DNA of 64,000 nt from Prorocentrum cordatum (lineage: Eukaryota; Sar; Dinophyceae; Prorocentrales; Prorocentraceae). A program made the translations under genes and the position numbers. This document shows positions 20,021 through 31,680 of this stretch, piece after piece. The DNA lies in contig CAUYUJ010011192.1 in the NCBI GenBank assembly GCA_963575745.1, positions 124,001-188,000 of the forward strand, given 5' to 3'. A model generated the notes under the pieces. That model saw nothing but the letters and a program-made list of their open reading frames with translations. It did not search any database and was not told the origin of the DNA. Every line of letters begins with the position of its first letter. The first letter of the stretch is position 1.

Positions 20021-21457
20021 CTACTTAGATGGCGCAGTGTGACGGCTGTGAATCATGCGGTCCAGAGAGCTGACTACTTTCAAGTTGATCTCCTTGTCTC
20101 TGGCGTTTGTGACCAAGATGTCTTTTTGAGAGAGGATGCGGATAGCCTTCTGCGCATCAACGTGGTGCCAACTGTCAAGCACCCAACGGGTGCAATTCAA
20201 ACTCTTTGCTGATTCTACGCCGTGGACTTTCACTCGAAGCCTGTCCTCGGTAGCTGGCACTAGCCCGTCCTCCGTTGCAATCTTGGTGGCGATCCAACAC
20301 TCCACGTTTGGCCAAAACCGTTGATTATAGACACGATCGTACAGCACAATAACAGTGCACCCAAGAAAGATGAAAGGCAAAATGTTTTTCAAGATCAGCC
20401 TGAACTCCTCCTCCTCCTCCTTGGTCCGCCCGCCGCCGTGCCATTGAGGTGCACATACCCAATCAATCCATACAAACTTGATCGAGGGGCTCCTGGCTAA
20501 TATATCTTGCAACTCGCACAACTTGCTGCCGTCCGGATCGGCGTGTTCTGGCTCTGGCCAGCGGTGGGACACTGCTGCTGTGTCAGCAACAAACCGCCCA
20601 GCAAACACGTCCTCCTGGGTCATGGTCCGCTTTACCAACAGACCAATGTCCCTCAACACTTGGTGTCGGAAGACGGGCATGTTGCGCGGCATTTTCATGA
20701 GTGCCTCCACTGGAAGGAACCAGAAGTCCATGGTCTCCAACAACTCGGTGCTCTGGTCCGCCTGGTGCTCATCAATCTCCGCGTCCACCTGGTCCGACTG
20801 GTGCTCCAGCACGCTGATCTCCTGGTCCGCCTGGTGCTTTGACGCGCTGATCTCACTCTGCGCGTCGCGCGCTGGGCTCCTGCCACAGCCGGGACATCCG
20901 TGCACAATCAAACAACCCAAGCCCAGCGCGACGCAGGCCAGGAGGACGATCACGACACCAGCGAAGACTGCAAGCAATGCCTCGGAGTCTTGTTGCTCCT
21001 CCGTCGATGGCGCATTGCTCTAATGACTATCGCCCGAATTGGTGATCCTGGAACCCGCTGGGTATCCGTAGTCCAACGGCGCGTCGAGCACAATGGATCC
21101 AAAACTCGCGATGTCACGTGTCTCCGAATTGCCGCCACCAGTAATCACGATGGCGTCCCCTACAGAAAAGCCCTCCTCAGACTCCACCACCAACTCTTGT
21201 GATCCTGCCAGTACTGGACTCATTAATACAGTCTTTGCGGTTAGCACCATTTCGGTGGTGGCTGTGGAGTTTGACGTGGAAAAGCTCGTGCCTGTCTCGG
21301 TGGTCCTCGTGGTCGCCCTGGTGATCGTCGTGGTAGTCGTGGAACTCGTGCCCGTCTCGGTGGTTTTTGTTGCTGTCTGGGTGGCACTGGTGGAGATTTG
21401 GGTGCTGGTTGTGGGCGCCGGCGGCGTCGGTGCTGGCGTCGCCTCATCTTCTGCCAA
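20021..21457 (-). pseudogene. Membrane-anchored SHRW / WIDWVC-domain protein, interrupted by one in-frame TAG
   Basis: One minus-strand frame runs from about 21457 to the stop at 20021, broken only by TAG at 21020-21022; 14 sense codons follow before the next long stretch. Part 1 (~145 residues) is Thr/Ser-rich (TTTTTITRATTRTTETGT), then SVGDAIVITGGGNSETRD and FGSIVLDAPLDYGYPAGS, an ectodomain-like module. Part 2 starts with a TM segment (VFAGVVIVLLACVALGLGCL), HGCPGCGR, and heptad-like HQADQ/HQSDQ repeats. A globular domain follows: AVSHRWPEPEHADPDG, FVWIDWVCAPQW, and CTRWVLDSWHHVDAQKAIRI. The SHRW plus WIDxxCxPQ layout recalls HET/TIR-like modules of protists and fungi; function is unproven. 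The first in-frame residues upstream read NIVCLA, like the end of a signal peptide, but an upstream TGA blocks the frame and no ATG is in frame. A 5' exon is therefore probably missing. The TAG could be a true nonsense mutation, a sequencing error or readthrough. Confidence 0.6.
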
Positions 21458-21499
21458 ACATACAATGTTCGCGAACTCGTTTATCAGGAATCAGAAGTA

Positions 21500-22130
21500 A
21501 GTGTTCAAGAGCCCCTTGCAGCAGATGGGGCGAAATGCGCACGCACGCGACGTCGGGCGCGCATGCCGGAATCCTTCAAAAACCTGAGGTTTCGTAAGGA
21601 TGACAAAATCGAGCGTCCTCACAAAAACAGTTTTCAATAAAAACCTGCGACCGCGCTCTGGTGAAGTTTTGCGAAAACGACAATTTCTTCAAGCTTCGAA
21701 TCACATGCTGCCAATCGTGCCTCTCGCGTGCGCAGGTCGAAATCGCTCGGACGCCCTTGCGCGCCTGCTGTCGCAAGAACCACTTGCAACATATATGATC
21801 AAGTACACGAGCGCGCAGTCGCGCGCGCATGCCGAAATCTATCGGGAACCTTCGTTGTCGCACGGGTTTCGAAAACGAGTCTTTTGAAACACACAATTGC
21901 AACACAGCGTTTTGCAACGCCATTGTTTTAAGGCCTACGCGTTTTGGCGACATCTGCAAAGCTGTTCGGCATTGCCATTCAAATCTGTCAAACGGGCTTG
22001 CCGCATGTCGAACTCATCCGGACGCCCTTGCGCGCGTGCTGGGGGGCACGGTCAGTGTCAAATAATACCGCGCGGGCCACTCGCGCGCGTCGGCCGCGCG
22101 CGCATGTCGAACTCCTTCCAAAACCGTCAT
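21500..22130 (+). repeat. ~267-bp tandem repeat, about 2.3 units
   Basis: GCGCGCATGCCGGAATCCTT (21558) recurs as GCGCGCATGCCGAAATCTAT (21823) and GCGCGCATGTCGAACTCCTT (22097). CGGACGCCCTTGCGCGC occurs at about 21750 and 22018. The repeat lies directly upstream of the minus-strand SHRW gene. Confidence 0.7.
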
Positions 22131-23296
22131 CACCGACGCGAGGACATTGTCATCGTTATCGGCTGGCGCGATGAACATTGACGCCATCATTGGCATTGCG
22201 GTCATCGCCACCATCGCCACCGTCGTCGCTACTCGCATCATCGCGCCCATCGTTGTCTGCATCGTCATGACGCCGCGCCCAGCCACGTCACCGACTCGCA
22301 CTGAAGCGCCCGCTGGCGCCCAGCGGTCAGCGCCGCCGCGGCCGAGTCGGTGACCCCGCGATGACACTGTGACCCAACGGGGCTGTGTGACCCCGCGTTG
22401 GCCATGAGCACCGCTCCGATACAGAACCTTTGTGGCACGAACAAAGTGGGCAGCGGCCTAGCAGCGGCCCATGTATTCGCCATTCGCTCAAGTCTCATTC
22501 TTTCCGTCTGGGATTTCCCAAGATAGGGCAGCGATGATCGGGCAGTAGTTCCGCGCGGTCGGTCATCGTCGTTGGCGCGCCACCGCCTGTGAACATCCAG
22601 TCGCCAGCTGGCGCGTTGCAGCGCTGCTATCCACCTGCGAACCGAGCCCCTGGCGCGCGCGCAAACTTGGAATGGTCGCTGCAGAAAGAGCACTGTTCAC
22701 AAGATGCATCGCGCTGGCGCTTCAGAAACTAACTAACCAACCCCGATGCCTTCGGGCGGTGACCTCGGCATGTCGCCAATGCTCCGATCGCCCTCCACAA
22801 GACCAACGCAAGCGGGTCGCCCCCCCTCGAGCTGGCGGGGCCCGCGAGCATCGCCGCTGGCTGGCAGCTGTTGTGCGAGCCGGGCGGCCCCCCGCAGTGC
22901 AAGGTGGCAGGGTCGCCGCCGACGCAACTGTGGACGATGCCCTGCTGCGCGTCTCGCGTTGCAGGAGCTCGCAACGCGCCCGTTCCACGGGCGCCGCGAG
23001 GCGGGCGGCGGCCGCGACTTCGCGGGCGCTGCGCGCCGCCCACGCCGCGGACGTGGACTGGACCCCGGCGCTGGCCGCCTTGCAATCCGATAGGGCGCTC
23101 CCAGCCGCGCGCCTGGAGCGCGCGGAGGCTGCGCGGCAGCGCGCGCGCGCGCCGCGGCGCGCGGGGGGCGGCGGACGGGGCGGCGGCGCTGGGTGGACCC
23201 CTCGCTCGCGAACGACGGAGGCAGGCCGCGCCGCTGGACTCTCGGCGGCGGCAGCCTGGGCTCGAGGAGCAGACGCTGGCATGGGAACAAAAAAAA
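22131..23296. other. GC-rich segment, no recognised gene
   Basis: ATC/GCC-rich triplets at 22140-22260 are followed by very GC-rich sequence in which almost all frames are open. Plus-strand readings contain Arg/Ala-rich stretches (for example around 23040-23290, ending AWEQKKLSEFRAE) that could be relics of a LINE ORF1. Nothing is diagnostic. Confidence 0.4.
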
Positions 23297-23441
23297 CTTT
23301 CGGAGTTCCGCGCGGAGTTCTCGGGCCGGCGCCGGCGCCCCCCCCCCCCCCCCGGCGCGCGGAGCGCGCCAGGGGCCCGCGCCGCGGGCGCCCCCGGGGG
23401 GCCCAGCGCCGATCCGCGAAATCCGCGCGGACCTCCGAAAG
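23297..23441. mobile_element. MITE-like inverted-repeat element M1, copy 2
   Basis: Starts CTTTCGGAGTTCCGCGCGGA and ends TCCGCGCGGACCTCCGAAAG. The interior shares GGCGCGCGGAGCGCGCCAGG and CCCAGCGCCGATCC with 10947-11083, in the same orientation. An A8 run precedes it. A C15 run sits inside. Confidence 0.75.
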
Positions 23442-23629
23442 CTATCAGAAGTTTACCGCGGACACCCAGTTATGTTCTCGCAACCCAACCACTCGTTAGG
23501 GCTTTAATATTGGTTGCCAACAACTAGGATCTGCATTCCCGCTCGCCCCCTAGATCCCAGGTCCATCGGGCGGATGGCACTTGAAAAAAAACAATGAGGC
23601 GGAAAGTGCTACTTTCACTTCATGGAATC

Positions 23630-24275
23630 CCCATGGCGGTTTTCCGAAGATGGCTCGTGCTACATGCCTCTCTGAGAGGCGAGATGCACACCATTCAATA
23701 CGACATGGTCGTGAATTCTTGTGATAAATATCGAAGCGCCTGAAATCAGTCTCCTGCCCGAGCTGCGACCGGACAAATATTTGCACTTGGTATCTCCCGA
23801 TCGTTTTTGAGGAAATAACTCGAGCTGCAGACTGGCGACGGAGCTGACATGCACACTATCCCGCAGAAAACGATCAAGAGCTCATTCTGAAGTATCGAGG
23901 CGCTGATATTGAAGTCTGCGCCCGAGCTGCGACGAACAACTATTCGCACTCTGTAACCTTGTAAAGGCTTCTCAAAGATAGCTCGAGCTGTAGACGAGCT
24001 ACGGAGCTGATGCGCACACCATTCGACGAAACATGATCGAGTTCAGTTTGCAGTGTCGGGGCGGTTGAAATAAGTCTGCTATCCAAGCGGGGACTGACAA
24101 CTTATCCGCACTCTGCAACTATTTCAGAGACGATGCTCGTTTTCTCTATTGAGCTCGAGATGCAGGCGATCCACGGGGAAGGGATTCACAAACATCGGCA
24201 GGGAACGATCAGAAGCTCGAGTCTCGAGTATCAAAACGCTGAAAAGAATCGGCTACCAGAGCTGCGACCGCCCGA
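23630..24275 (+). repeat. ~165-bp tandem repeat, about four units
   Basis: The block CTGACATGCACAC / GATGCACACCATT recurs at about 23684, 23849 and 24012. CCCGAGCTGCGACC / CGAGCTGCGACGA also recurs, with CTCGAGCTG joining units. The last unit (24140-24275) is truncated where RT-like sequence begins. Confidence 0.7.
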
Positions 24276-24279
24276 TTCC

Positions 24280-26480
24280 GAGCTCGCGCCCGCCGTCGGC
24301 GGCGCTGGGGCTGGCGCCCGCGCCAGGCAGCCGGCAGTGACCGTTGGCATTGCAGGCGGCGCGGCTGCGCTGCTGCGAGGGCCTGCTGCAAGGAGCTTCG
24401 GCAACGCCCGCCAGGCCCGCCCGTCGCCGAGTGGCTGCGGGACCTGGGCGGGGCGCCGGCTTCATTCCCACGGCGGGCGCGCTGGGCGGCCGAGTCGCTC
24501 GGCGCGCTCCCGCAGCGCGCGCCCCAGCGCCAGAAGCCAGGACTCGACGCTAGGGCGATCGACGAGCTCCAGCTGCCACACGTAGAGCTGCGCTCGTGGA
24601 TCGCAAGACTCTTCGACGAGGCGGAGGCCCAGAGCACGCGGCCCCGGGGGCCCGTGGAGCCCGATCGCCCCCCGCTGCCCGAAGACGGCTGGCGACGAGG
24701 CCCCCGCGGGGCGCAGGCCCATCTGATTGTTGCCCGTCCATTCTGCAAGCTCCGGGCTGCTGGCCAGGCGCGCGCCCACGCCCGGCGGCGGCGCGAGCGC
24801 GGGGGGGGGGGGGGCGACGAGGGGCGGCGCGACGCAGAGGTCTTCGCTGGGGACTTCGCCCTGGGTCTATAGGAGGCGGCCGACGCCCTCTCCGAAGGGC
24901 TGGCGGGCGCCGCTCTGGATTGGCGACCTGGGCACGGTGCCTGCAGTGCTCGCCCGGGCAGGGGCGCCGCCCTGGGTCGCGGGGCTGGCGCTGGGGCCCT
25001 ACCCTGCGAGTCGCCAGGCGCGGGCGGGCAAAGCCATCGGCTCGGCTTGGTCGCCCGAGGGCGGCCTCCTCCAAGGCCGCCCCCTGGCGGCGCTCGTGCT
25101 CGAGGTCCTGGCGCGGGCGTGGGCGATGCGCGCGGGCCGCGCGGGCGACCGCCTCCGCCGCGGGGTGCGCGTCGAAAACCTCGGGCGCAGGTAGCCGCCG
25201 AGGCCAGCGGCGACGCGGCAGACGAGATCAGCCCAGCAAGGGCTGCAGGTAACGGAGGCGGTCGAAGCGGCCATGGGTTGGAAGCTGACGTGGGCAAATC
25301 CCCGCCAATTCGTCAAACGCACGGTGTTCGGGCGTTGGCTGGCGGAACAGACGCCCGGGATCTCCGCGGGCACGCAATTCCGTGACCTGGGCGTGGCCGC
25401 CACGGCTGGCAAGCGGGCAAGCGCTGGAATTGGGTGGTCTCCGCGCGTCGGCGCGGCAAGCCGTCTGCTTCGGTGGCATGCAGACGGCCGCAGAGCTCGC
25501 GTTCGGAATGCTGGCGCCGAGCTGGCAGCTGGACCCAGCGGCGGTCGCGGTCCTGGCGGCGCTCTGGCAGGCCGCCAGCGCCGCGCTGCTCGCAGCGTGG
25601 CCCCAGCGCGAGGCGCACTCGCTGGCGAAGAGGCGTGTGGCCTGCCAGCGCGACTCAAACGGCGCGGAATTGGCAAATGGGGCAAACGGCGGTTGCTGGT
25701 CGGCGGCGAGCAGGCGCCCGATTCTGCCGGGGCGCTCCGCGCCGTGATTTCTGGGAACGCGATGACCGAGACAGTGGCCGAAGTGGGGCCCGTCAGCACT
25801 GCGCCCACGCTGCTGCGCGGCGCTAGAGGATTTGGAGCATCACCTATGGCAGCGCCCGTGCTGGGAGCCCACATGGGTCGCCGACCTCGGCTCCGCGAGC
25901 AGGCACCGCGACGCGGTCCACGCGAGGCTGCCGCCTGAGACCTCCCTCGCAGGGGTGCTGCCCCAGGACTCACGGCTGGCGGCGCTCGCGGCGCAGGCCT
26001 GGCCGTCGCTGCCGCTGCTGCCCCTTGCCCCTTGCTTGACCCGCAGGTGCTGCCAAGCTGCCAGCCAGCTAAAGGGCGCGCGACTGGACGGACGGGGCCC
26101 GCATGCAGCCGAGCGACCCGCTGCTCGCACGAACGGGCTGGGGAGTTCGGCGCGTCGAGCACGTTGGGCCGGGGAACTGCGCGCAGACTGCTCAGTGCGA
26201 GCTCGCCGCGGCGGTGCGCGCGCTGAGTCTGATCACTGGGTCGGTCGACATCGTCGCCAATCTCCGCCTCATCGGCCGCCGCGGCGCGGCGGCCCTAGGA
26301 CGAGCCGCGGCGGCCCGCAAGCTGGAGCTCTCACCGGAAACCCACGCTGGCAACGTGGCCGCGGACCGTCTCGCCGACGGGCCCGCTTGCCGCCTCCTGC
26401 GTTCTTCCTGGAGCGCGCGAGCGGACTGGGCGCGCTCGCTGCAGCGCGGCAGCCGTGGAGCTGGCCGCGCTGAGAGCCCG
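24280..26480 (+). pseudogene. Decayed LINE reverse transcriptase-RNase H
   Basis: LINE-like pieces appear in the right order but in shifting frames. They are PGLDARAIDELQLP with ARLFDEAEAQ (start of RT, about 24538-24620), LLQGRPLAALVLEVLARAW (the block before the active site, about 25065-25125), EAAMGWKLTWANPRQFVKRT (region after YADD, about 25255-25320), then FRDLGVAATAG. RNase H-like CELAAAVRALSLITGSVDIV (26198-26257) and GNVAADRLADGPACRLL (26350-26400) follow. The acidic YADD core is not recognisable, and at least three frame changes are needed. This is a dead copy of a family distinct from the LINE at 55.7 kb. It is very GC-rich, so other frames are also open. Confidence 0.6.
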
Positions 26481-27060
26481 CCGCAGCGACGGCGCCCGCC
26501 GGGCCCGGCGCGGCGAACCGCGAGACGCCCGCTGCGCGCGCCCCGCGAGGGCGACGACGCGGCGGCGGCGGCCGCCGCGGCCGCCCGCCGCGCGCAAGCT
26601 CCACGTGCTCCGCGCGGCGGCTCGGCCGCGGCGTCGCCGCCGCGCGCCGACGGGTTGCCGCCGGCGGCGCCGCCGGCTCGGGCGGCGCGGCGCGGGCCGC
26701 GAGATGGCGCGAAACGCTGCGGCGGCGCCTCGCGGCGCGACCAGGGGCGCCCGAGCAATCCCACCAGCCATGTATAGGGCGTGAACGGTTTAGCGGGTCT
26801 CCTCTTCCAACCCCCTGCTTCCCCCATCGGGGAGGGGTTTGCGGGCGGCGAGTGTTGTTGTTTGATCACGCTTGCCCCTCTACTAATCACAAGCCCCTCC
26901 CCCGGGCGACCGGCAGCCGCCCCGGACCTTTGAGCCCCCCACCACCACGTCTTGTGAAACAAACAGTGCAACATGCACTTTGCTAGCAAATCTGGCGCGT
27001 GCGCGGTGGGCCCGCGACCACTTTATGTTTTTTTTTTTTGTGTTGCATTAAAAAATGTGT
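26481..27060. other. GC-rich to mixed spacer, no gene
   Basis: GCG/GCC-rich triplet-like DNA to about 26770, then unique sequence. Poly-Ala and poly-Arg frames are compositional. Confidence 0.5.
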
Positions 27061-27065
27061 TCCCC

Positions 27066-27126
27066 CCCCTCTTCTTCTTCTTCTTCTTAATATTCTTCTT
27101 CTTATTCTTATTCTTCTTCTTTTTCT
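27066..27126. repeat. (TTC)n microsatellite
   Basis: TTC triplets with TTA interruptions, preceded by C8 (27062-27069) and T10 runs. Confidence 0.9.
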
Positions 27127-27739
27127 CACAGGGGCGGCGGGGGTGCCGCCGTATTGCTTGCTTCGCGCAGGCCAACCATCCCTGTCAACAAACACAATAT
27201 AAGCATACATTTTGGACCCAAATCTGGAGCACGCGCAGGGCCCTCTTTGTCCTGAACTCGCATGTGGCACGCGTTGCCCGTCGGTGCCGATGTTTCGCGC
27301 TGCCTGGAATAGCAACCCTTCTAACAGAATGCTCGGCACATTGCCTCGGGGGTGCCCAAAATCTTGGCCCCCTTGGGGCGGCGGCCCCGGGCGCCGGGGG
27401 CCCCCGCTGGCCCCCGCAGCAGGCGCAACTGGCCCGCGGCACAGGCGGCGCAGGTGGAGCGCGCGCCGCGCCCGGCACGCTCGGGCCTCCAGGGCGTCTG
27501 GTCCACATGGGGCCCGTGGCGCGCGGCGTGCGCGGCGTTTTCTGCGCGGTTTGCCGACGCTGGGGGGGCCCTTCTTGTGGCGGGAGGGCGGTTGGGAATG
27601 AGCCAGACGGCCTGCCATCTAAGAAGGCAGATTCACCCCCCCCTTGCCCCCTCCCGCTGGGTCTGGAGGGGGCGCCCCGTTGCCATTAGGTTTCTGCCCC
27701 AGTTTGGTCTCGTAGGGGGTGGGGGGCATTGGGGCCCCC

Positions 27740-28140
27740 CTTCTTTAATCGATCACCTCCAAGATGGCCCCGAAGTGGTCCCCGAAGCCCCCGGGGGCGC
27801 CTCGAGAGGGCCCCAAAAAGCGCCCAGCAGGCGCCAAGAAGCCCCCACGATGCCATCAATCTGGCCTCAAAAGGCTCCCAGGATACCACACAGAGGCCCG
27901 AAGAGGCCCCCCCGAGGCACCCAAGACGCTGCAAAGGCTCCCAGGCCTGCCACGAGGCCCCCAAGACGCCCCAACAGGATTCCAAGAATCTTTGAAGAGG
28001 CATCCGAAGAGACTCCGAGAAGCATCCAAAGGGCCTCTGGCCCTTTTGTTCGCCCACCTCCCCTTCCTCCCTCATCCTTTCTCCCTCCTCCCTCCTCCCC
28101 CTCCCCCTGCCCCTCCTCCCCCTCCTCCTCCTCCTTCTCT
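27740..28140. repeat. LGASW-type degenerate repeat, block 3, with a TCC tract
   Basis: CCAAGAAGCCCCCACGATG, GAGGCACCCAAGACGCT and CGAGGCCCCCAAGACGCCCC words recur at about 15 bp. The block ends AAAGGGCCTCTGGCCCTT and a TCC tract, exactly as the block at 43870-44720 ends. On the minus strand it reads as GLLGACWALFGAL-like repeats. Confidence 0.6.
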
Positions 28141-28489
28141 TCTTTCCGACGCCATAACAGCCCCCCTCTGAGGGCCGAGCGACCATTGGGCCACATCAAC
28201 TCACAGGCGGATCGACGGCGGGCACCTGCGCAGTAATGCCTGGAAGGTAACCTTGGCGCACCCTTCGGATCGCCTTCTTACTGCGAGCACAGGGCTTCAG
28301 ACAAGGAGCCAATAATGCTTCGACGCGCCTCCAGCAGTGCGCACCGCGCGACGCGCGCGCCACCGCAAGGAGACCCACCTCCAATCAGGATTCCGAGACC
28401 TGGAGCGTCAGCTGGTGTGTCTTCGAACCCCGGTTATCACGTGTCCACTGGCATCTCGCGCGCGCGACAACATCGAGCCTGGGCAAGCC

Positions 28490-29804
28490 CTAACCGCGGG
28501 GGCCACACCACGGCAACATGCACACCGGGGCTTCGAGGCTGACCTTCGAAGATCGCGCAGGAGCTGCACGGGAACAACATCCAATCCAGGGCAGGGGGGG
28601 ACATGCGCCCGCGCGTTCGGCGGGCAGCGTGCGCGGTGTCGCGCGCGTCCACATGAACGCCAAATTCGCCGAATCAATGCCCAAACTGCTCAACGAACCG
28701 TTCGGGTGTGCACGTGCGCTGGCGATCTTCGACGGGCGCACGAGCAAACCCAGCTCCAAACTTAGCCTAGATGTCGGCGCTGAAATTGCCGGAGCGGCCT
28801 CCCCGCGAGACGCGGCCCTGGGCTGCATATTCATCGCGCAATGACTCTTAACTTTGCGGATGAAGCAAACGGGCCTCGCGTGGGCCCCCAGAACCCTCGA
28901 GGGCACTCTAAAAGGCCCGCCACTTGCATGCTAGCGCAGACGCGTGGGCACCGGTGGCCTCGGGCTCTCTTCCATTCCCTCCACGAAACAAAAAAAACGA
29001 ATCAGCGATAGCGGCGATGGACGGCGCGGCATTGCGCAGCAGGAGATTCAAGGCATCGAGCACTGCCCCACCAATGTCACCAACTTCACGCGAACACGCA
29101 CAATGCGCATTGACCATGGCCCCAGGAGGATCATCACCCGGGTGCGCCACCACAGCCCACGCCGCGCAGCACAAATGCCCCAACTGGCTCTCAAGAGCCG
29201 GCCCGTCCAAGAAGGCTTTCTTGGCAGCGAGTCCCACTTGGCCCGAGTGTTTGCGCCGGACCGCGGGGCCCCGGGGCAGCGGCTTCCAGTCGGAAGCGAT
29301 CAATGGCCACCAGGCGCGCTCCAACAGAACCCAAACCCGGTGCCGATTCTGGGCCTGAACCAAAAGAGCAATAGCGACAGGGCACGGACGTTCCCGCGCA
29401 AGCGTGCGCTCGACACGTCTATGCACAAGCGTACCAGGCTGCTGACAGACAATGCGTTCATCACTCTTGGCAAGTCGAGCCTGGAACTTCCTGGCCAGTG
29501 GCCACTGACCGTTGATCATGAGCGATCGCCAAAGCCCTCGAACTTCAGCGCCAGGGATAGAGAGGCAACGATTTGCAGCGTAGCGGGGGCGCCCGCTGGG
29601 CGCCAGCTGCACCGGCGGGGCCCAAGCCGCACCGCGCTCAATCTTTTGCCACCTGGCACCACTGCCGCGCAACGACCCCCTTCGCGCGGCGGCGACTCGC
29701 GACGCCAGGGCGCGCGGATATGAGATCAAGAGCAACGCCACCATGCGCCACCCAACAAAAAGAACCCGACATCCCAGCCGGCGCGAGCGAACGCGAGGCG
29801 ACAT
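28490..29804 (-). pseudogene. Decayed LINE C-terminal zinc-knuckle and RNase H region
   Basis: The minus frame from 29804 to 28908 has the layout of a LINE C-terminus. It reads LWRSLMINGQWPLARKFQAR, then VCQQPGTLVHRRVERTLA, where the usual CxxC-GT-xHR-C knuckle has lost cysteines. Next come KKAFLDGPALES (RNase H first Asp region, DGS changed to DGP), CCAAWAVVAHPGD, AVLDALNLLLRNA and IAAIADSFFLF (second Asp region). In another frame below 28906, FIRKVKSHC fits the last RNase H helix and KSH motif. The split frame and altered motif residues indicate a non-functional copy. Its sequence differs from the plus-strand copy at 24280-26480. Confidence 0.55.
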
Positions 29805-30660
29805 GCACTAGAAGTGCTTATCACCTGCGTGCACGGAGCGACCCGAACAGCTCCCCCCACCCCATCCCGAACCGCGCGCCTCGGGGCCCACCCTTCCCAT
29901 GCGGCGCGGCGCAGAGCAAGCGCAGGCAGCAGGGTGGCCCCGAACATCGGGCCAGCCCCCTTTTTCGCAAAGGAAGGCGGGCGCGCGAGACCTACCCGCC
30001 GCGGGCGCCAGACAGAACGGCAAATCGCTTCTAAACGCGATCGAGGTTCGACGCGCGTGGCATGCAAACGCGAGCGTTGAAGTCAAATACTGCCAACGCA
30101 TTCCGAGGCGCCACCGCGGCCCGCGACAACTCCCGAGCGACGCGCGCCCTAGATGGCTGCATGATCATCGACCTGGGATGGAAAAAACACAAGTGGCCAT
30201 GTTGGAAAATCCTTAACAATTCTTCGTCGGCAAATTATTAATTTTGGGCGGCGCGCCCATCGCCGAGCGGGGGCGGGGCGGAACAGATAGGGGGCCGGAA
30301 GAACGAAGGGCGCCGCGATGGGGTTGCGAGGACTACCGCGTGGAATACGCGAAAACGAATGCCACGATGATGTCTAGAACGCTTCTTCGCTTCGGGGTCG
30401 AGGCATGACCCCGCCGACGCGAGCTCTCGGGGCTTAAGACGCGAGCCCTCGCGGCCTGCGACGCCGCGCCTGGGGCCTGCCACGCGGGGCCCTGGGGCCA
30501 GTTCGCGACCACCTGTGGCCTGCGACTTGGATGCTCAGGGCCCTTCACGCGCATCCCTGGGGCGGGGGGGGTGGGGGGGGGCGATGCGAATTCCAAGCGC
30601 GCCGCGCGACTCCGACGGCCGAAATCGCCGGGGACCGAAACCCGCGGCGCGAGTTCCTGG
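29805..30660. other. No recognisable gene
   Basis: GC-rich unique sequence. All frames are long because stops are rare; no motif was identified. Confidence 0.45.
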
Positions 30661-30675
30661 GCCCCGCGAAGCGCC

Positions 30676-30730
30676 ACACACACAGACACACACACACACA
30701 CACACACCAACCCACCCCACCCCACCCCAC
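30676..30730. repeat. (AC)n and (ACCCC)n microsatellite
   Basis: CA dinucleotides followed by CCCCA pentamers. Confidence 0.9.
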
Positions 30731-31089
30731 CCCAGGGCTTACGGGGCCGTCTTCTCAAGCATGCGACGGGGGCCCTTGGGACATCGGGCCCAAATTTGCC
30801 ATGGCATTCGAGTTGGCTCAGACTGGGCTGACTCGGCTGAGCTAGGCAGGGATGGCCTAGACCATGGCAGGGTTACACGCAGCATGGGCCTGGTAAGACT
30901 TTACCACGAGCCTTTGCATTGCGAGGGGGGGGGGGGGGGGCTGTCAACGGCGCAACTGTCGCAACTTCTGTATGCTCCCGGGTAATCCAGCGGAGTTGTA
31001 CGCCACGCGATCCAGGCGAGATCTCGCGGCTCCCTGGATAATGAAAGCGGGTGGTAGTGGTGGGAGGGGGACGTGGTTATGGGGGGGGG

Positions 31090-31606
31090 GGCGCGGTGGT
31101 AGTGGGGAGGAGTGCGCGTGCGTGCGCGCGCGCGTGCGTGCATGCGTTGTGCGCGCGTGTGTGTGTGCGTGTGCGTGAGGGGCGTGCGTGTGCGTGCATG
31201 CGCGCGCGTGTGTGCGCGTGCGTGTTTGTGCGTGTATGTGCGGGCGTGCATGTGCCAGTGCACGTCCCTGATGTGTGTGTGTGTGTGTGCGTGTGCGTGC
31301 GTGTGTGTGCATGCGTGCTTGTGCGGGTGCGTGCGCGCGTGCGCCTCTGTGTGGTGAGTGGGTGGGCGTGTGTGTGTGTGTGTGCGTGTGTGCGCGTGCG
31401 TGGTGGTGGCGGTGCGGTGATGGTGGTGGTGGTGCGCAGGTGTGTGTGTGCGTGGGTGTGTGTGCGTGCCCGCGTGTGTCCGTGCGTGTGTGCGTGCGCG
31501 CATTGTGGTGGTGTGCGCGCGTCCCTGCGCGTGTGTGCGCGTGCGTTGTGGGAGCGGTTTGCGCGGCGGTGGCGTGCGCGTGTGTTGGGGGGGGGGGGAT
31601 GGGGGG

Positions 31607-31680
<74 letters not shown>

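Noticed and set aside
22672-23499. 275-codon Arg/Ala-rich plus-strand gene
   Set aside because: GC content keeps every frame open, the MITE M1 copy lies inside it, and no motif supports it.
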